Origin: Peptococcaceae bacterium
Lineage (GTDB): Bacteria > Bacillota > Desulfotomaculia > Desulfotomaculales > Desulfocucumaceae
NCBI GenBank assembly: GCA_023512435.1
Contig: JAILZP010000002.1
Location: forward strand, 96,711-160,710
Direction of reading: 5' to 3'
Length of the DNA stretch: 64,000 bases
The position numbers and the translations under genes are program-made. Below the pieces are notes generated by a model that was not told the DNA's origin, did not search any database, and worked only from the letters and a program-made list of their open reading frames with translations. Shown here piece after piece: positions 35,185 through 43,673 of the stretch (position 1 is its first letter; each line of letters starts with the position of its first letter).

Positions 35185-36415
35185 TCAGCGAACCTCCAAT
35201 CAACGCAGCAGTTCCACTGCCCCTGTACAACTTGTCACCCCGGCGGGACTGTTTTCTTATTTCCCGAAAAATTTGGGGAACACCCCTCAAGTCACCCACC
35301 GCCATAAAACCTGACACCGACCCGTCCGGTGAGAGGTTCACCTTACGGTAAACATTTCTCTCACTGTGATATACCTCCACCAACTGCCTCATGCCATCCT
35401 CTTCCCAGGTAATGCCTCCGGTCATCACCGGCAGGTTGAACAACGAAACTGAATTTCTGGAAATATTTCCTTCGTACCGGAAGCGGTAACCCAGCATGTT
35501 GAGGGCGGCAATCCTGGCCTGGGCGGTGGCATTGGGCCAGATTGGATTATACGAATAGGTACCGCCTTTATAATCCGCCGCCACAGCCACATCTCCGGCG
35601 GCAAAAACACAGGCTTCCGAAGTCTGCATAAAATCGTCAACCAATATTCCCCTCTTTAACTTTATCCTGCTCCCACCGACCAGATCCACGTTGGGCTCAA
35701 CCCCCACGGCCACCACCACCAGGCCGGATTCGATAAAAATGCCGTCCTCGGTGATCACCCCGCACACCCTGCCGCTCTTTTGGGCAATTTCAATTATCCC
35801 CTGTCCGGTGATTACCTCAACGCCGGCTCGAGCCAGATGGTTCTCGATCAAACCTGCGGCTGTCTCATCAAGCATCCTGGGCAGCAAACGGGGCAGCTTT
35901 TCAATCACCGAGACCTTTATCCCACGGTGGGTCAGGGCCTCGGCCACTTTAAGACCAACAAATCCTCCACCCATTATCACCGCCCTGTCAATCCTGTCCA
36001 GGTCCCTTATCATCCTGCGCAGGTGTAAGATTGTCCTGAAGCCATACACACCTTCGGCCGTAATTCCCTTTATCCCGGGCATTACGGGATCCGCCCCTGT
36101 AGCGATGAGGAGCCTGCCGTATCTTATCTCCCTGCCGTTGTCCGTCAGGACCGTCTTTTTCGCGGTATCCACCCGGCACACCTTTACCCCGGCCAGCAGC
36201 TCTATGCCGTTGCGCTGGTACCATTCCTGCGCAAACATAGCAATGTCCTTCTCTTCTCTTTCGCCCTTCAGGACATTGGGCAGCAAGCACCTCGAATAAC
36301 CCGGGTGGGACTCAGATGACACCACAAGGATTCTGTCCCTGCTAAGGCGCCGCAAAACCCGGGCAGCGTATAAACCAGCCGGGCCGTTACCGGCAATCAA
36401 GAATTCCCTGAACAT
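35147..36415 (-). CDS. FAD/NAD(P)-dependent disulfide-oxidoreductase-fold protein (nitrite/rubredoxin reductase-like)
   Basis: A 422-residue flavoprotein. It begins MFREFLIAGNGPAGLYAARV (FAD dinucleotide fold), has LLIATGADPVMPGIKG, a second NAD(P)-binding fold AVIMGGGFVGLKVAEALTHRG near residue 150, and CVFAAGDVAVAADY for FAD. It resembles NasB/NirB N-terminal and NADH:rubredoxin or CoA-disulfide reductases. It has no C-terminal Fe-S or nitrite reductase domain. In this cluster it probably exchanges electrons between NAD(P)H and the iron-sulfur proteins encoded just upstream (36425-37685). Confidence 0.85.
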   Translation of the reverse strand: MFREFLIAGNGPAGLYAARVLRRLSRDRILVVSSESHPGYSRCLLPNVLKGEREEKDIAMFAQEWYQRNGIELLAGVKVCRVDTAKKTVLTDNGREIRYGRLLIATGADPVMPGIKGITAEGVYGFRTILHLRRMIRDLDRIDRAVIMGGGFVGLKVAEALTHRGIKVSVIEKLPRLLPRMLDETAAGLIENHLARAGVEVITGQGIIEIAQKSGRVCGVITEDGIFIESGLVVVAVGVEPNVDLVGGSRIKLKRGILVDDFMQTSEACVFAAGDVAVAADYKGGTYSYNPIWPNATAQARIAALNMLGYRFRYEGNISRNSVSLFNLPVMTGGITWEEDGMRQLVEVYHSERNVYRKVNLSPDGSVSGFMAVGDLRGVPQIFREIRKQSRRGDKLYRGSGTAALIGGSLNGCQYFIQPYKN

Positions 36416-36424
36416 GCCATCACC

Positions 36425-37156
36425 TCATTTCCTCCCGGTAGGGGCAAATTCGCTAAAATCAGTCAATCTCCCACCATAGCAATCAGTCAGCAGTCTTTCG
36501 AACACCCCGCGCAGATCATGACAGGCCAACAACCCGAGAGGCAGGGAAGCGCACACATCAAAGCCGCCGGCGGCCAACCCGAACAAAGCCGAGATCCGGC
36601 CGGACCTTACCCCCCGGACCAACACTGTGTTGGAGGCCCTCTGTCCTTCGGGGATGCTTATCAAATCCCCAGAGCTGACCGGGATCAACTGAATCCCAAC
36701 CCCGGCCATACCGGCGATTATTTTTTCTTCTTCGGGACATTGTCCCTCATCAACCAGATACGCCTTTTTATCCACTGGGCTGCCTTCGCACAAGGCTGGG
36801 GCCGCCCCGGCATCCCCCGCACGGAGATGAATTACCGCCAAGGCAAAATCGAGGATCATCCTCGCCCCTTCCTCAATAACGGCACAGGGCCCGGATGCAA
36901 TCCAGGACAGGGCCCTGCCAAGATACTCATCCCTCACCGACACAACTCCCGCAGGTATTGAAGCCCATTCTACCATCAGATGGATCAAAAACTGAGCAAT
37001 CAGCCTCTGTTCCTGGGAAAAACCGCATTTACCAAGGGAAACCGGCTGATCAAAGGGGGTGATCCGGCATGGCCCCGCAGCACACAAATTGCAGCAGTAC
37101 CCGGTTAAACCAAAGCCGCACTCCCCAGCCGTGTTACAGTGCAGATTTTCAACCAC
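36425..37156 (-). CDS. Stand-alone CO-dehydrogenase (CooS) N-terminal Fe-S domain protein, no catalytic C-cluster domain
   Basis: A 243-residue protein. Near its start CGFGLTGYCCNLCAAGPCRI and then LGKCG give cysteines spaced C-x7-C-C-x2-C-x4-C-x13-C. This is the same order and spacing as the D- and B-cluster ligands of Ni-Fe carbon monoxide dehydrogenase, including the CNLC..GPCRI context. The rest (about 190 residues) is too short to hold the Ni-Fe-S C-cluster domain; a C-terminal SLPLGLLACHDLRGVFERLL distantly recalls the CooS end. The GTG at 37156 has GGGGGTGA upstream and avoids a 44-base overlap. It follows a CooF-like polyferredoxin by seven bases, so an electron-transfer role is likely (inference). 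Confidence 0.7.
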   Translation of the reverse strand: MVENLHCNTAGECGFGLTGYCCNLCAAGPCRITPFDQPVSLGKCGFSQEQRLIAQFLIHLMVEWASIPAGVVSVRDEYLGRALSWIASGPCAVIEEGARMILDFALAVIHLRAGDAGAAPALCEGSPVDKKAYLVDEGQCPEEEKIIAGMAGVGIQLIPVSSGDLISIPEGQRASNTVLVRGVRSGRISALFGLAAGGFDVCASLPLGLLACHDLRGVFERLLTDCYGGRLTDFSEFAPTGRK

Positions 37157-37163
37157 GTCCGCA

Positions 37164-37685
37164 TCACCCCCGCTTGGTTTTATAAAACCCCTCACCGGCC
37201 ATGGCAACCGGCCTCAGCATTGCCGCCAGGACATTTCCCCTGCCTTGCCGGTATTTGGAAGGAGACTGAAAGGACAGTGCCCCTGTGGGGCAGGATTCAG
37301 CACAGGCAGGGCGCTCCCACTCCCCGCACCCGTCACATCGGACAACAGCCTTCTTCCCAGGGTCGGCCTTCACCGCCCCGAAGGGACAGGCCATTACACA
37401 GGACCAGCAAGCCACGCACTTTCCGGGGTTATAAACAACCCTCCCGTCGCTAAGCTCTAGCGCCCCACCAATACAAGCCTCCAGGCAAAGGGGGTACTCG
37501 CAGCTGTGGCAGAAGAAGGCTTCAGGAGAAAGAGCGCTCCCTTCCACTCTTATCCTGCTGGAAGACCACTCTGTCCGGCCCGCCAGCCTGACTATGTCCC
37601 CACCGGTGTCGCGCGTTGCGCAGGCCAGTTCACAGTTTCCACAAAACATGCACTTTTCGGCCTGGAAAAAAAGGCGCTTTTTCAC
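37164..37685 (-). CDS. CooF/HycB-like polyferredoxin with four [4Fe-4S] sites
   Basis: Electron-transfer subunit of 173 residues with four cysteine groups: CMFCGNCELAC, CHSCEYPLCLEAC, CVACWSCVMAC and CDGCGEWERPACAESC. This four-cluster pattern is that of CooF, HycB and DmsB. It lies directly between the aldehyde oxidoreductase gene and the CooS-like Fe-S protein, so it could pass electrons from the tungsten enzyme to the CooS-like and FAD proteins. ATG start at 37685, 10 bases after the AOR stop. Confidence 0.88.
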   Translation of the reverse strand: MKKRLFFQAEKCMFCGNCELACATRDTGGDIVRLAGRTEWSSSRIRVEGSALSPEAFFCHSCEYPLCLEACIGGALELSDGRVVYNPGKCVACWSCVMACPFGAVKADPGKKAVVRCDGCGEWERPACAESCPTGALSFQSPSKYRQGRGNVLAAMLRPVAMAGEGFYKTKRG

Positions 37686-37695
37686 GGATTAAGGC

Positions 37696-39582
37696 TCACA
37701 TCCCATCAAGACCCAGTTGTCGCAACTTTTCCGGGGAAGGTGCTCCCTGCGAATCCCAGCCCCTGGCCAGGTAGTATTCATCCAGCACCTTATTGTAGTC
37801 TTCCCGGTCGAGTTTTATCCCCTTACCAGGGCCTCTCTTAAGGGGCTCTTCGAAAAAGCGGTCCGGCGGAAAATCGTCCTTTCTGCCCATGCCCTGGAGA
37901 TTGTTAAAAAGACGTTCCACGTTGTAAACCCTCTCTCCGCAACGAAGCAAGTCCTCGCCGCCCAGTTCGAGGCCGGTGGCGGCCCTGAAGGCGTTGCCTG
38001 CGATTTCAACGCCCCTGACAATAAGGTTGTTGAACTTTCTCGACCTGTACCAGGCAAACTTGCATATTCCGAACAGGTCGGCCAGGGTTACCCAGTCTTC
38101 GCTCCAGGCTATCATCTTACCCTTGCCGGCCAAACTTTCAAGATTGGAAACTTCGGGTTCACCAAACCACTTTTCGGCCTCTTCCCTGGTAATAAACTCG
38201 TCTATATAGGGATACCCCCTGAGGTGACAAGACCCCCTGGTGGCCACCGAGTAGGTCAGTGCCCTGGTGACATACCTTCTGGGGTCGGTGGCGTCAATTT
38301 CCAGCCCCTTGACGTGGGCGGCGAAATATCCGGCGCCAAGCCGTTCCCCCATCACCTTGCACCCCTCAGCCAGCAGGTCCCCGATTCCTTCCCGGCGGGC
38401 AATCATAAACAATGCCTCTACCATAGCCTCAGAGTTGCCAAATCTCATGTCCAGGCCAGAGACTTGATTGTCCTTTAAAATTCCTCGCTCATACAGCTCC
38501 ATGGCCATAGCGATGCTGGACCCGGCGGATTGGGCGTCTATTCCCAGTTGGTCGCAGACGTGGTGGGCGTATATCACGGCGTTGTAATCCGTAATCCCTG
38601 TTTTTGCCGCCAGCGCATTGATGGTGTCGTATTCCGGCCCCTTGGTGTAGCAGGTTCCGTATTTGCCGAAGCTGGCCCTGGAGTAACGCCTGCACCTGAC
38701 CACACAACCCAAACAACCGAGGATACGCACCAGATGGCCCTCGGTTAACCTCTCAGGGCTAATGTTTTCCCAGTCGTCCAGCAGGTCGTCCTGGAAGTTT
38801 TTAGCCCCCCATAGACCGAGTTTCTGCCGGTGCACCACCAGGTTGGGTGTGCCGAACTGGGTGAGGTTTTCCAGCCACACATCGTTCTTAATATTTTCCA
38901 GGTACTGATCAACGGCCTTTTTGAAGCCGGATGGATCCGCGATCCTGACTCCCCGGGTCCCCCGTACGGCAATTGCCTTCAACATCTTGGACCCCATTAC
39001 CGCACCAATGCCGCACCGCCCTGCAGCACCCTCACCATCGGTGATCACACAGGCGTACCTGACCAGCCTCTCCCCGCCCGGTCCAATGCAGGCTATGCGA
39101 ATATCCTCGTCGTCCAGTTCCTCTTTTATTGTCTGGCAGGTTTCTTCAACCGTTTTCCCCCACAGGTGGAAAGCCTCCCTGATCGTCACCTTGTCGTCAT
39201 CTATCCAAATGTATACCGGATGATCTGCCTTTCCCCTTATAATTATCCCGTCATAGCCAGCCCACTTGAGTTCCGGCGCCCAATACCCCCCGGCGTTGGC
39301 ATCGCCCAGTATACCCGTCATCGGTGATTTGGCGGCCACGGTAAGCCGGCCCGAAGAAGGCAGCGGGGTGCCGTTTAGCGGCCCGGCCGCAAAAATAAGC
39401 AGGTTTTCCGGGTCGTAAGGACTGACCCCGGGGCCCACTTCCTTCCACAGAAAATACGAAGACAATCCCCGGCCGCCAATGAACCCGGTTGCCAAATGCA
39501 CAGGGGTCATTACCTTTTCAACCTTACCCGTGCTCAAGTCAATACGCAGTATCTGTCCGGCGTATCCTCCCCGATAATTCAT
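37696..39582 (-). CDS. Aldehyde:ferredoxin oxidoreductase (tungsten enzyme family)
   Basis: Tungstopterin enzyme of the AOR family, 628 residues (usual 600-620). The N-terminal domain (MNYRGGYAGQILRIDLSTGK, and GGRGLSSYFLWKEVGPG) is diagnostic. The 4Fe-4S ligands are in GCLGCVVRCRRY (CxxCx3C) with a fourth cysteine at DLFGICKF near residue 510. GPEYDTINALAAKTGITDYN is the conserved pterin-adjacent stretch. It oxidises an aldehyde to the acid with ferredoxin, or the reverse; the BamB-type benzoyl-CoA reductase subunit is another member, so substrate class stays open. Polyferredoxin genes flank it on both sides, and a MoaD-like gene is at the operon start. Confidence 0.92.
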   Translation of the reverse strand: MNYRGGYAGQILRIDLSTGKVEKVMTPVHLATGFIGGRGLSSYFLWKEVGPGVSPYDPENLLIFAAGPLNGTPLPSSGRLTVAAKSPMTGILGDANAGGYWAPELKWAGYDGIIIRGKADHPVYIWIDDDKVTIREAFHLWGKTVEETCQTIKEELDDEDIRIACIGPGGERLVRYACVITDGEGAAGRCGIGAVMGSKMLKAIAVRGTRGVRIADPSGFKKAVDQYLENIKNDVWLENLTQFGTPNLVVHRQKLGLWGAKNFQDDLLDDWENISPERLTEGHLVRILGCLGCVVRCRRYSRASFGKYGTCYTKGPEYDTINALAAKTGITDYNAVIYAHHVCDQLGIDAQSAGSSIAMAMELYERGILKDNQVSGLDMRFGNSEAMVEALFMIARREGIGDLLAEGCKVMGERLGAGYFAAHVKGLEIDATDPRRYVTRALTYSVATRGSCHLRGYPYIDEFITREEAEKWFGEPEVSNLESLAGKGKMIAWSEDWVTLADLFGICKFAWYRSRKFNNLIVRGVEIAGNAFRAATGLELGGEDLLRCGERVYNVERLFNNLQGMGRKDDFPPDRFFEEPLKRGPGKGIKLDREDYNKVLDEYYLARGWDSQGAPSPEKLRQLGLDGM

Positions 39583-40100
39583 GGAACATCCCCCATTTTA
39601 CTGCTTACATCTTGCCCTAATTCCGCAAGGCTGTCGGCATAACGCTTTCTCTTGATATTGGCCAATTGCTGCTCGGTGGATAATTTAAGTACCCCTGAAG
39701 GGCAGTACTTTACGCACTGTGGCTCTCCGCCGCAAAGATCGCACTTTACGGCAACACCAGTCTTACAGTCCATGCTGATGCCGCCAACCGGGCATACATT
39801 TACACAGATACCACAACCGATGCACCGCCCCTGGTTCACCGTTACCGGCCCATCGTCCCTGGTCCTGGCCAGCGCGCCGGTGGGACAGGCTGCAGAGCAG
39901 GGAGCGTCGCTGCACTGCTGGCAAACAACCGGCACCTTTACCCCATGTCTCAAGCTGACAACTTTAATCCTTGCCAGCCTGGCATTTCCCACACCGTGGT
40001 GCTCAAAGGCGCACATCAATTCGCACAGGCGGCAACCGGAACACATGCTGGTGAAATTACCGTGATCTTCAATAAATATTACCTTTTTCACTGGTTCCAC
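39579..40100 (-). CDS. Four-cluster ferredoxin-type electron-transfer subunit (AOR-associated)
   Basis: A 173-residue HycB-like iron-sulfur protein with CSGCRLCELMC, CQQCSDAPCSAAC, CIGCGICVNVC and CDLCGGEPQCVKYC, four [4Fe-4S] sites. It overlaps the AOR start by four bases, the tightest coupling in the cluster, so it is probably the direct partner of the tungsten subunit (the AorB/BamC-like position). The C-terminal tail is basic and helical. It is distinct from the second polyferredoxin at 37164. Confidence 0.88.
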   Translation of the reverse strand: MEPVKKVIFIEDHGNFTSMCSGCRLCELMCAFEHHGVGNARLARIKVVSLRHGVKVPVVCQQCSDAPCSAACPTGALARTRDDGPVTVNQGRCIGCGICVNVCPVGGISMDCKTGVAVKCDLCGGEPQCVKYCPSGVLKLSTEQQLANIKRKRYADSLAELGQDVSSKMGDVP

Positions 40101-40117
40101 CTACTTTTCATACATAG

Positions 40118-41137
40118 CTAAACAAGCACCTTACCCTTGTCCACTACTACACGACCATCAAACTCGATAACTGCGTCTTTGAAAATAGCGTCAATGTGGC
40201 ACGGTGCTTTCACCTTTCCGCCGATGCTGTAATTGCTGCCAATCCCCACGTGGGCGTTGCCCAGCCGCCCAAGGTCCTCAAGGTTGGTGCAGTACAGCCT
40301 GGCGGCCGGATTCAGGCCGATGGCGAACTCTGCTATGTTATACGCCGTATCATCCTTCAAGGCGGCCAGCACCTCATTGAAATCCTCCGCCAGGGATCCT
40401 CCCTCGATGCCCACAATAAGGCCGTCCTTTACCTTGATCGTAATGGGTTCTTGTCTGGTAACCCCTACTGACATGACCCTGACGTCAGCTACTATTACCC
40501 CTTCGGCCGTTCCCTCAATGGGAGAGATGTTGATCTCGCTGTCCGGGAAGGCTCCGAACTGCCCTGGTTCGCGAAAAAGTCCGGTTTCATACTGAACGGG
40601 CCGCCCACTGACTATGCCTCTGATGTCGGTGCCCCGTTCCGTTGTTATCCTGACCTCCCTGGTCCTGGCCAAAATGCTGCCCAGCTTTCTTCCCACCCGG
40701 TCGCATTCCTCGAAATCCCCAAGGATGGCCCCGGTGCAAAGCGCGTCCTCGGTGACATCGCACATGGTGGCCCCCCGGGCACCGTTTTTAATGGCCTCGA
40801 TACGGGCATCGGTATGGGTTTGAGAAAAGGAAGTGGGCAGGAAAAACACGTCTGCCTCCCTGCAGGCCGCCACCACGGGAGCCGGCGGCTGCGCCCCGTG
40901 CACCCCGGGCGGGGTGATGACCACAATCACTGGTACACCCCCGGCAGCCACCGTTGCCGCTGCCAATGCCTCGGCTATACGCAGCTTGTTGGTATCGGTG
41001 GATATAACAACCTTTTCTCCCGGCTTGACGGCGGCACACTGTTCCACCGCCTTCTTGGCCCCCCTCATCATTTCGATAAAGCTGGAGGGGGCCGGAACAT
41101 AATGAGGGTAAAGAATCGGCCAGTTGTCCTGCGGCAT
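40118..41137 (-). CDS. M29 aminopeptidase-like / 2,5-dihydroxypyridine dioxygenase (NicX)-like protein
   Basis: A 339-residue protein of the COG2309 fold. Conserved stretches are VKPGEKVVISTDTNKLRIAE, NIAEFAIGLNPAARLY, and GNAHVGIGSNYSIGG with HIDAIFKDAVIEFDG, the metal-binding C-terminal block shared by AmpS-type peptidases and the iron enzyme NicX that opens 2,5-dihydroxypyridine. The linked oxidative genes make a non-peptidase, ring- or acid-metabolising role plausible, but the motifs do not discriminate. It lies between the MoaD-like gene and the AOR iron-sulfur gene. Confidence 0.75.
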   Translation of the reverse strand: MPQDNWPILYPHYVPAPSSFIEMMRGAKKAVEQCAAVKPGEKVVISTDTNKLRIAEALAAATVAAGGVPVIVVITPPGVHGAQPPAPVVAACREADVFFLPTSFSQTHTDARIEAIKNGARGATMCDVTEDALCTGAILGDFEECDRVGRKLGSILARTREVRITTERGTDIRGIVSGRPVQYETGLFREPGQFGAFPDSEINISPIEGTAEGVIVADVRVMSVGVTRQEPITIKVKDGLIVGIEGGSLAEDFNEVLAALKDDTAYNIAEFAIGLNPAARLYCTNLEDLGRLGNAHVGIGSNYSIGGKVKAPCHIDAIFKDAVIEFDGRVVVDKGKVLV

Positions 41138-41170
41138 TATTAAAACCTCCCCGGAACATTAGATTTTGAT

Positions 41171-41464
41171 TTACCCGCCATCAACAACCACTATCAACCA
41201 GACAACACTGCCATCCTTCAAAATAATTTCCTCCGGCCTTTGTCGGACCACAACCCTGTCATCCACGGAAATAACCAAGGACCCGCTAAGATACCCAGTG
41301 TCTGGATCTAGAAGCAAGTCTTTTATCCAGGCGCCTTGCCCATGAGACAAAGCCTCAATCAAATCAGCCAGCGTTGAACTTTCCCCGGGCAGCTCAACCT
41401 TAAGATTCTGGCTTTTCAACCTGTAACCCAGCCGGCCCGGAGCCTTCACTTCAACCCTGACCAA
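41171..41464 (-). CDS. MoaD/ThiS-like ubiquitin-fold sulfur carrier
   Basis: A 97-residue beta-grasp protein ending WLIVVVDGG, the diglycine tail that is adenylated and thiocarboxylated in MoaD and ThiS. It is the first gene of the AOR cluster, where dedicated MoaD-like proteins are common and likely supply sulfur for the tungstopterin dithiolene. The body (VKAPGRLGYRLKSQNLKVEL, then STLADLIEAL) fits the fold. GTG or ATG start just downstream of a leader with a TATAAT box. Confidence 0.75.
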   Translation of the reverse strand: MVRVEVKAPGRLGYRLKSQNLKVELPGESSTLADLIEALSHGQGAWIKDLLLDPDTGYLSGSLVISVDDRVVVRQRPEEIILKDGSVVWLIVVVDGG

Positions 41465-41541
41465 TCCATCACCTCCTGCTGTGTAACATACATAAAATTC
41501 AATATTTGTCAGGCATATATTTCATATTGAATGTTATGTTA

Positions 41542-41570
41542 ATTATACAACCAATGAAGTATAAACGCAA
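41542..41570 (-). promoter_or_regulatory. Candidate promoter of the AOR-TRAP cluster
   Basis: On the minus strand TTGCGT (41565-41570) and a perfect TATAAT (41542-41547) are 17 bases apart, about 80 bases before the MoaD-like start. The -35 is weak, as expected of a regulated promoter. Confidence 0.45.
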
Positions 41571-41700
41571 TCGATTTCTTTATAAATAATTAAAAAAAGA
41601 TCACTTATTGACATTTTTCAGTTGCTTATTATTCTAGACACCTTTCCATTGTTTGAAAGATATGAATCCATAAGCATCATATTTCTCTTTAAACAAAAGG

Positions 41701-41710
41701 CAAACGTTTG
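41701..41710. promoter_or_regulatory. LacI-type operator candidate CAAACGTTTG
   Basis: A perfect 10-bp palindrome with the central CG typical of LacI/GalR operators. It is beyond the terminator of the lacI-family gene and upstream of the AOR cluster, about 130 bases before the inferred promoter. The 41465-41812 spacer is AT-rich and otherwise contains only the promoter, this site and the terminator at 41738. Confidence 0.5.
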
Positions 41711-41737
41711 TTTTTAAGCAAAACTGTTCCCCATTAT

Positions 41738-41763
41738 AAAAAAAGCCGGGCCAGGGAGCCCGG
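41738..41763 (-). terminator. Intrinsic terminator of the LacI-family gene
   Basis: CCGGGC/GCCCGG stem (41746-41751 with 41758-41763), followed on the minus strand by GCTTTTTTT. It isolates the regulator from the cluster downstream. Confidence 0.7.
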
Positions 41764-41812
41764 AAAAGTAATTAGTAAATCCCTTAATAAGGAAAGGTTT
41801 TTATTTCTAGTA

Positions 41813-42820
41813 TCATCCTTTCATCCTGGCAGTGGATTCCCTGACCATCAAACGGGGTTCCAAAACAATCCCGTCCTGTTCCAGCGGTTCTCCAGAAATG
41901 ATTTTAATCAACATTTCGGCCGCTTTATAGCCCATTTCAAACAGAGGCAGCCTAACAGAAGTAAGAGGCGGGCGTAGCTTTGAAACAACGGGAAGATCGT
42001 TATAACCCACCAGGGATATATCGCCTGGTATTTCGAGGCCACGTTCATAAACCGCTGTCATCACACCTATTGCAATGGGGTCATTAGCGGCAAAAATAGC
42101 GGTTACCTCCGGACTTTTTCTGAACAGTTCCAATGCGGACCAGTACCCGGCCTCTTCGTTGTGCTCGCTTTCCACAACGTTTTCAAAAGAAAATGGTAAG
42201 CCATGGTCCTTCAGGGCCAGCCTATACCCTTCCAGCCGGGCCAGGCCCACATCGGTATACAAGGGGCCTGATATGTGCGCGATCCTGGTGTGACCCAGGG
42301 CTACCAGATGATCAATGGCCAGCTTTGCCCCCTTGATATTATCGGCCACTACGTAGCGTCCGGCGGTTTCCCGGGGGCGCCTGTTTACAAACACATAAGG
42401 GTATCCCTCCAGGGACATGTTCTCCAAGGCTCCGTCAACTTGGGCGGTAGCCAAGATAAGCCCATCCACCTGCCTGTCGCGCAGTTCTTGAATCAGCGCC
42501 TCCTCCCTGGCTTTTTGATCATCGGTATTGCCCAATATGATATTGAAGCCCTTTTCCGAAGCTGCCGCCTCGGCTCCCTTGAACAAAATGGAAAAGAAAG
42601 GGTTGCTGATATCAGGGATAACCATTCCCAGAAGTTGCGTGAATCTTGTCCTTAGGCTCCTGGCAACCGCATTGGGCTTGTAATTGAGTATCCGTACAGC
42701 CTCCATTATTCTTTGCCGGGTTTCTTCCTTGACAGCCAGCCCGGCGTTGTTCAGCACCCTTGAAACCGTTGACGGGTTGACGCCGGCCAAATCTGCCACG
42801 TCCTTTATAGTTGCAGCCAT
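41813..42820 (-). CDS. LacI/GalR-family transcriptional regulator
   Basis: A repressor of 335 residues. The helix-turn-helix TIKDVADLAGVNPSTVSRVL and hinge LNYKPNAVARSLRTR are textbook LacI family, followed by a type I periplasmic-binding-like effector domain (LLGMVIPDISNPFFSILFKG). The ATG at 42820 has GGAGGGTG upstream, and a TATAAT lies at 42851-42856 on the minus strand. It is terminated before the AOR cluster, making it a likely separate local regulator of it. LacI effectors are usually sugars, but TRAP-linked members respond to sugar acids and related carboxylates. Confidence 0.9.
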   Translation of the reverse strand: MAATIKDVADLAGVNPSTVSRVLNNAGLAVKEETRQRIMEAVRILNYKPNAVARSLRTRFTQLLGMVIPDISNPFFSILFKGAEAAASEKGFNIILGNTDDQKAREEALIQELRDRQVDGLILATAQVDGALENMSLEGYPYVFVNRRPRETAGRYVVADNIKGAKLAIDHLVALGHTRIAHISGPLYTDVGLARLEGYRLALKDHGLPFSFENVVESEHNEEAGYWSALELFRKSPEVTAIFAANDPIAIGVMTAVYERGLEIPGDISLVGYNDLPVVSKLRPPLTSVRLPLFEMGYKAAEMLIKIISGEPLEQDGIVLEPRLMVRESTARMKG

Positions 42821-42954
42821 AACACCCTCCGGGTAAAAACGTACTATGATATTATAACACGAGGCCAAATTCAAATAAATTAACTTAACTTTCGCGCGGA
42901 ACCCCTGGCCGCACCTGCCAGTATAATAGAATAAACGGCAAAGGAGTGTGCCAC

Positions 42955-43518
42955 ATGACTGACAAACATAAAGGGAATGCCGTTAATGCCAAAAAAGACG
43001 GTTCTTCCCGCCCTGCCGGCCCTGATCCCATTCAGGTGCCTTATCCGGGCTATCCGTACACCGTTTACAAATACTACCCTACATACCGGTACGTTCCCGT
43101 TTACGCCTTTCCGGAAGCGCTGAACCTGATCGTGGAGTCTGTCGGCGATGAAAGAGAAGACGAATTGTTTTATGATTATCTGATCGGCGTGGCGCCCCCC
43201 GACCAAAAGGAAATCATTTCTTCGATAAGGGACGATGAAAGGAAGCACTCTCAGTTGTTCAGACAATTGTACTGGGAGGTGACTGGCCGGGACATACCCG
43301 GGGCCCCCGAAGCTGCCTTTGAAAGACCTAAAAGCTATTGCGACGGCATCACCAGGGCTATTTTCGGAGAACTGGCGGCAGTCGAACGGTACCGGAAAAT
43401 ATTGTTCGGATTTGAATTTTTACCGTACAGGAACATAATTACGGAGATATACACCGACGAGCTTAAGCATGCTTCCAAATGGAACTACCTGTTCTCCTTG
43501 AATTGCTGCTGCAAATAA
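42955..43518 (+). CDS. Ferritin-like di-iron-fold protein
   Basis: A 187-residue helical protein. An N-terminal proline/tyrosine-rich stretch (QVPYPGYPYTVYKYYPTYRY) precedes a four-helix region with DDERKHSQLFRQLYWE, GELAAVERYRKILFG and TDELKHASKWNYL, the ExxH-like pairs of rubrerythrin/ferritin-like folds. It may store or sense iron or act in oxidative defence; similar tyrosine-rich proteins also occur as spore coat components. ATG at 42955 with AAAGGAG upstream. Divergent from the LacI-family gene and ended by a clear terminator. Confidence 0.72.
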   Translation: MTDKHKGNAVNAKKDGSSRPAGPDPIQVPYPGYPYTVYKYYPTYRYVPVYAFPEALNLIVESVGDEREDELFYDYLIGVAPPDQKEIISSIRDDERKHSQLFRQLYWEVTGRDIPGAPEAAFERPKSYCDGITRAIFGELAAVERYRKILFGFEFLPYRNIITEIYTDELKHASKWNYLFSLNCCCK

Positions 43519-43571
43519 AAGCCGCCGTTTAAGGCGATGATCGGAACCAGCGGACCCCGCGTGATAAAGAA

Positions 43572-43599
43572 AACCGCCCCACGGCGGTTATAATTTTTT
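43572..43599 (+). terminator. Intrinsic terminator after the ferritin-like gene
   Basis: AACCGCC/GGCGGTT stem around CCAC, then ATAATTTTTT. Confidence 0.8.
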
Positions 43600-43625
43600 G
43601 CCCCTTGTAGCCTGCGGCGTATAAA
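43598..43625 (+). promoter_or_regulatory. Promoter of the glutaredoxin-like selenoprotein gene
   Basis: TTGCCC (43598-43603) and TATAAA (43620-43625), 16-base spacer, about 49 bases before the ATG. Confidence 0.45.
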
Positions 43626-43673
43626 ATGATTCCCCGGTGTAAAAATATCAAAAAAACCGGGAGGTTCACGATA

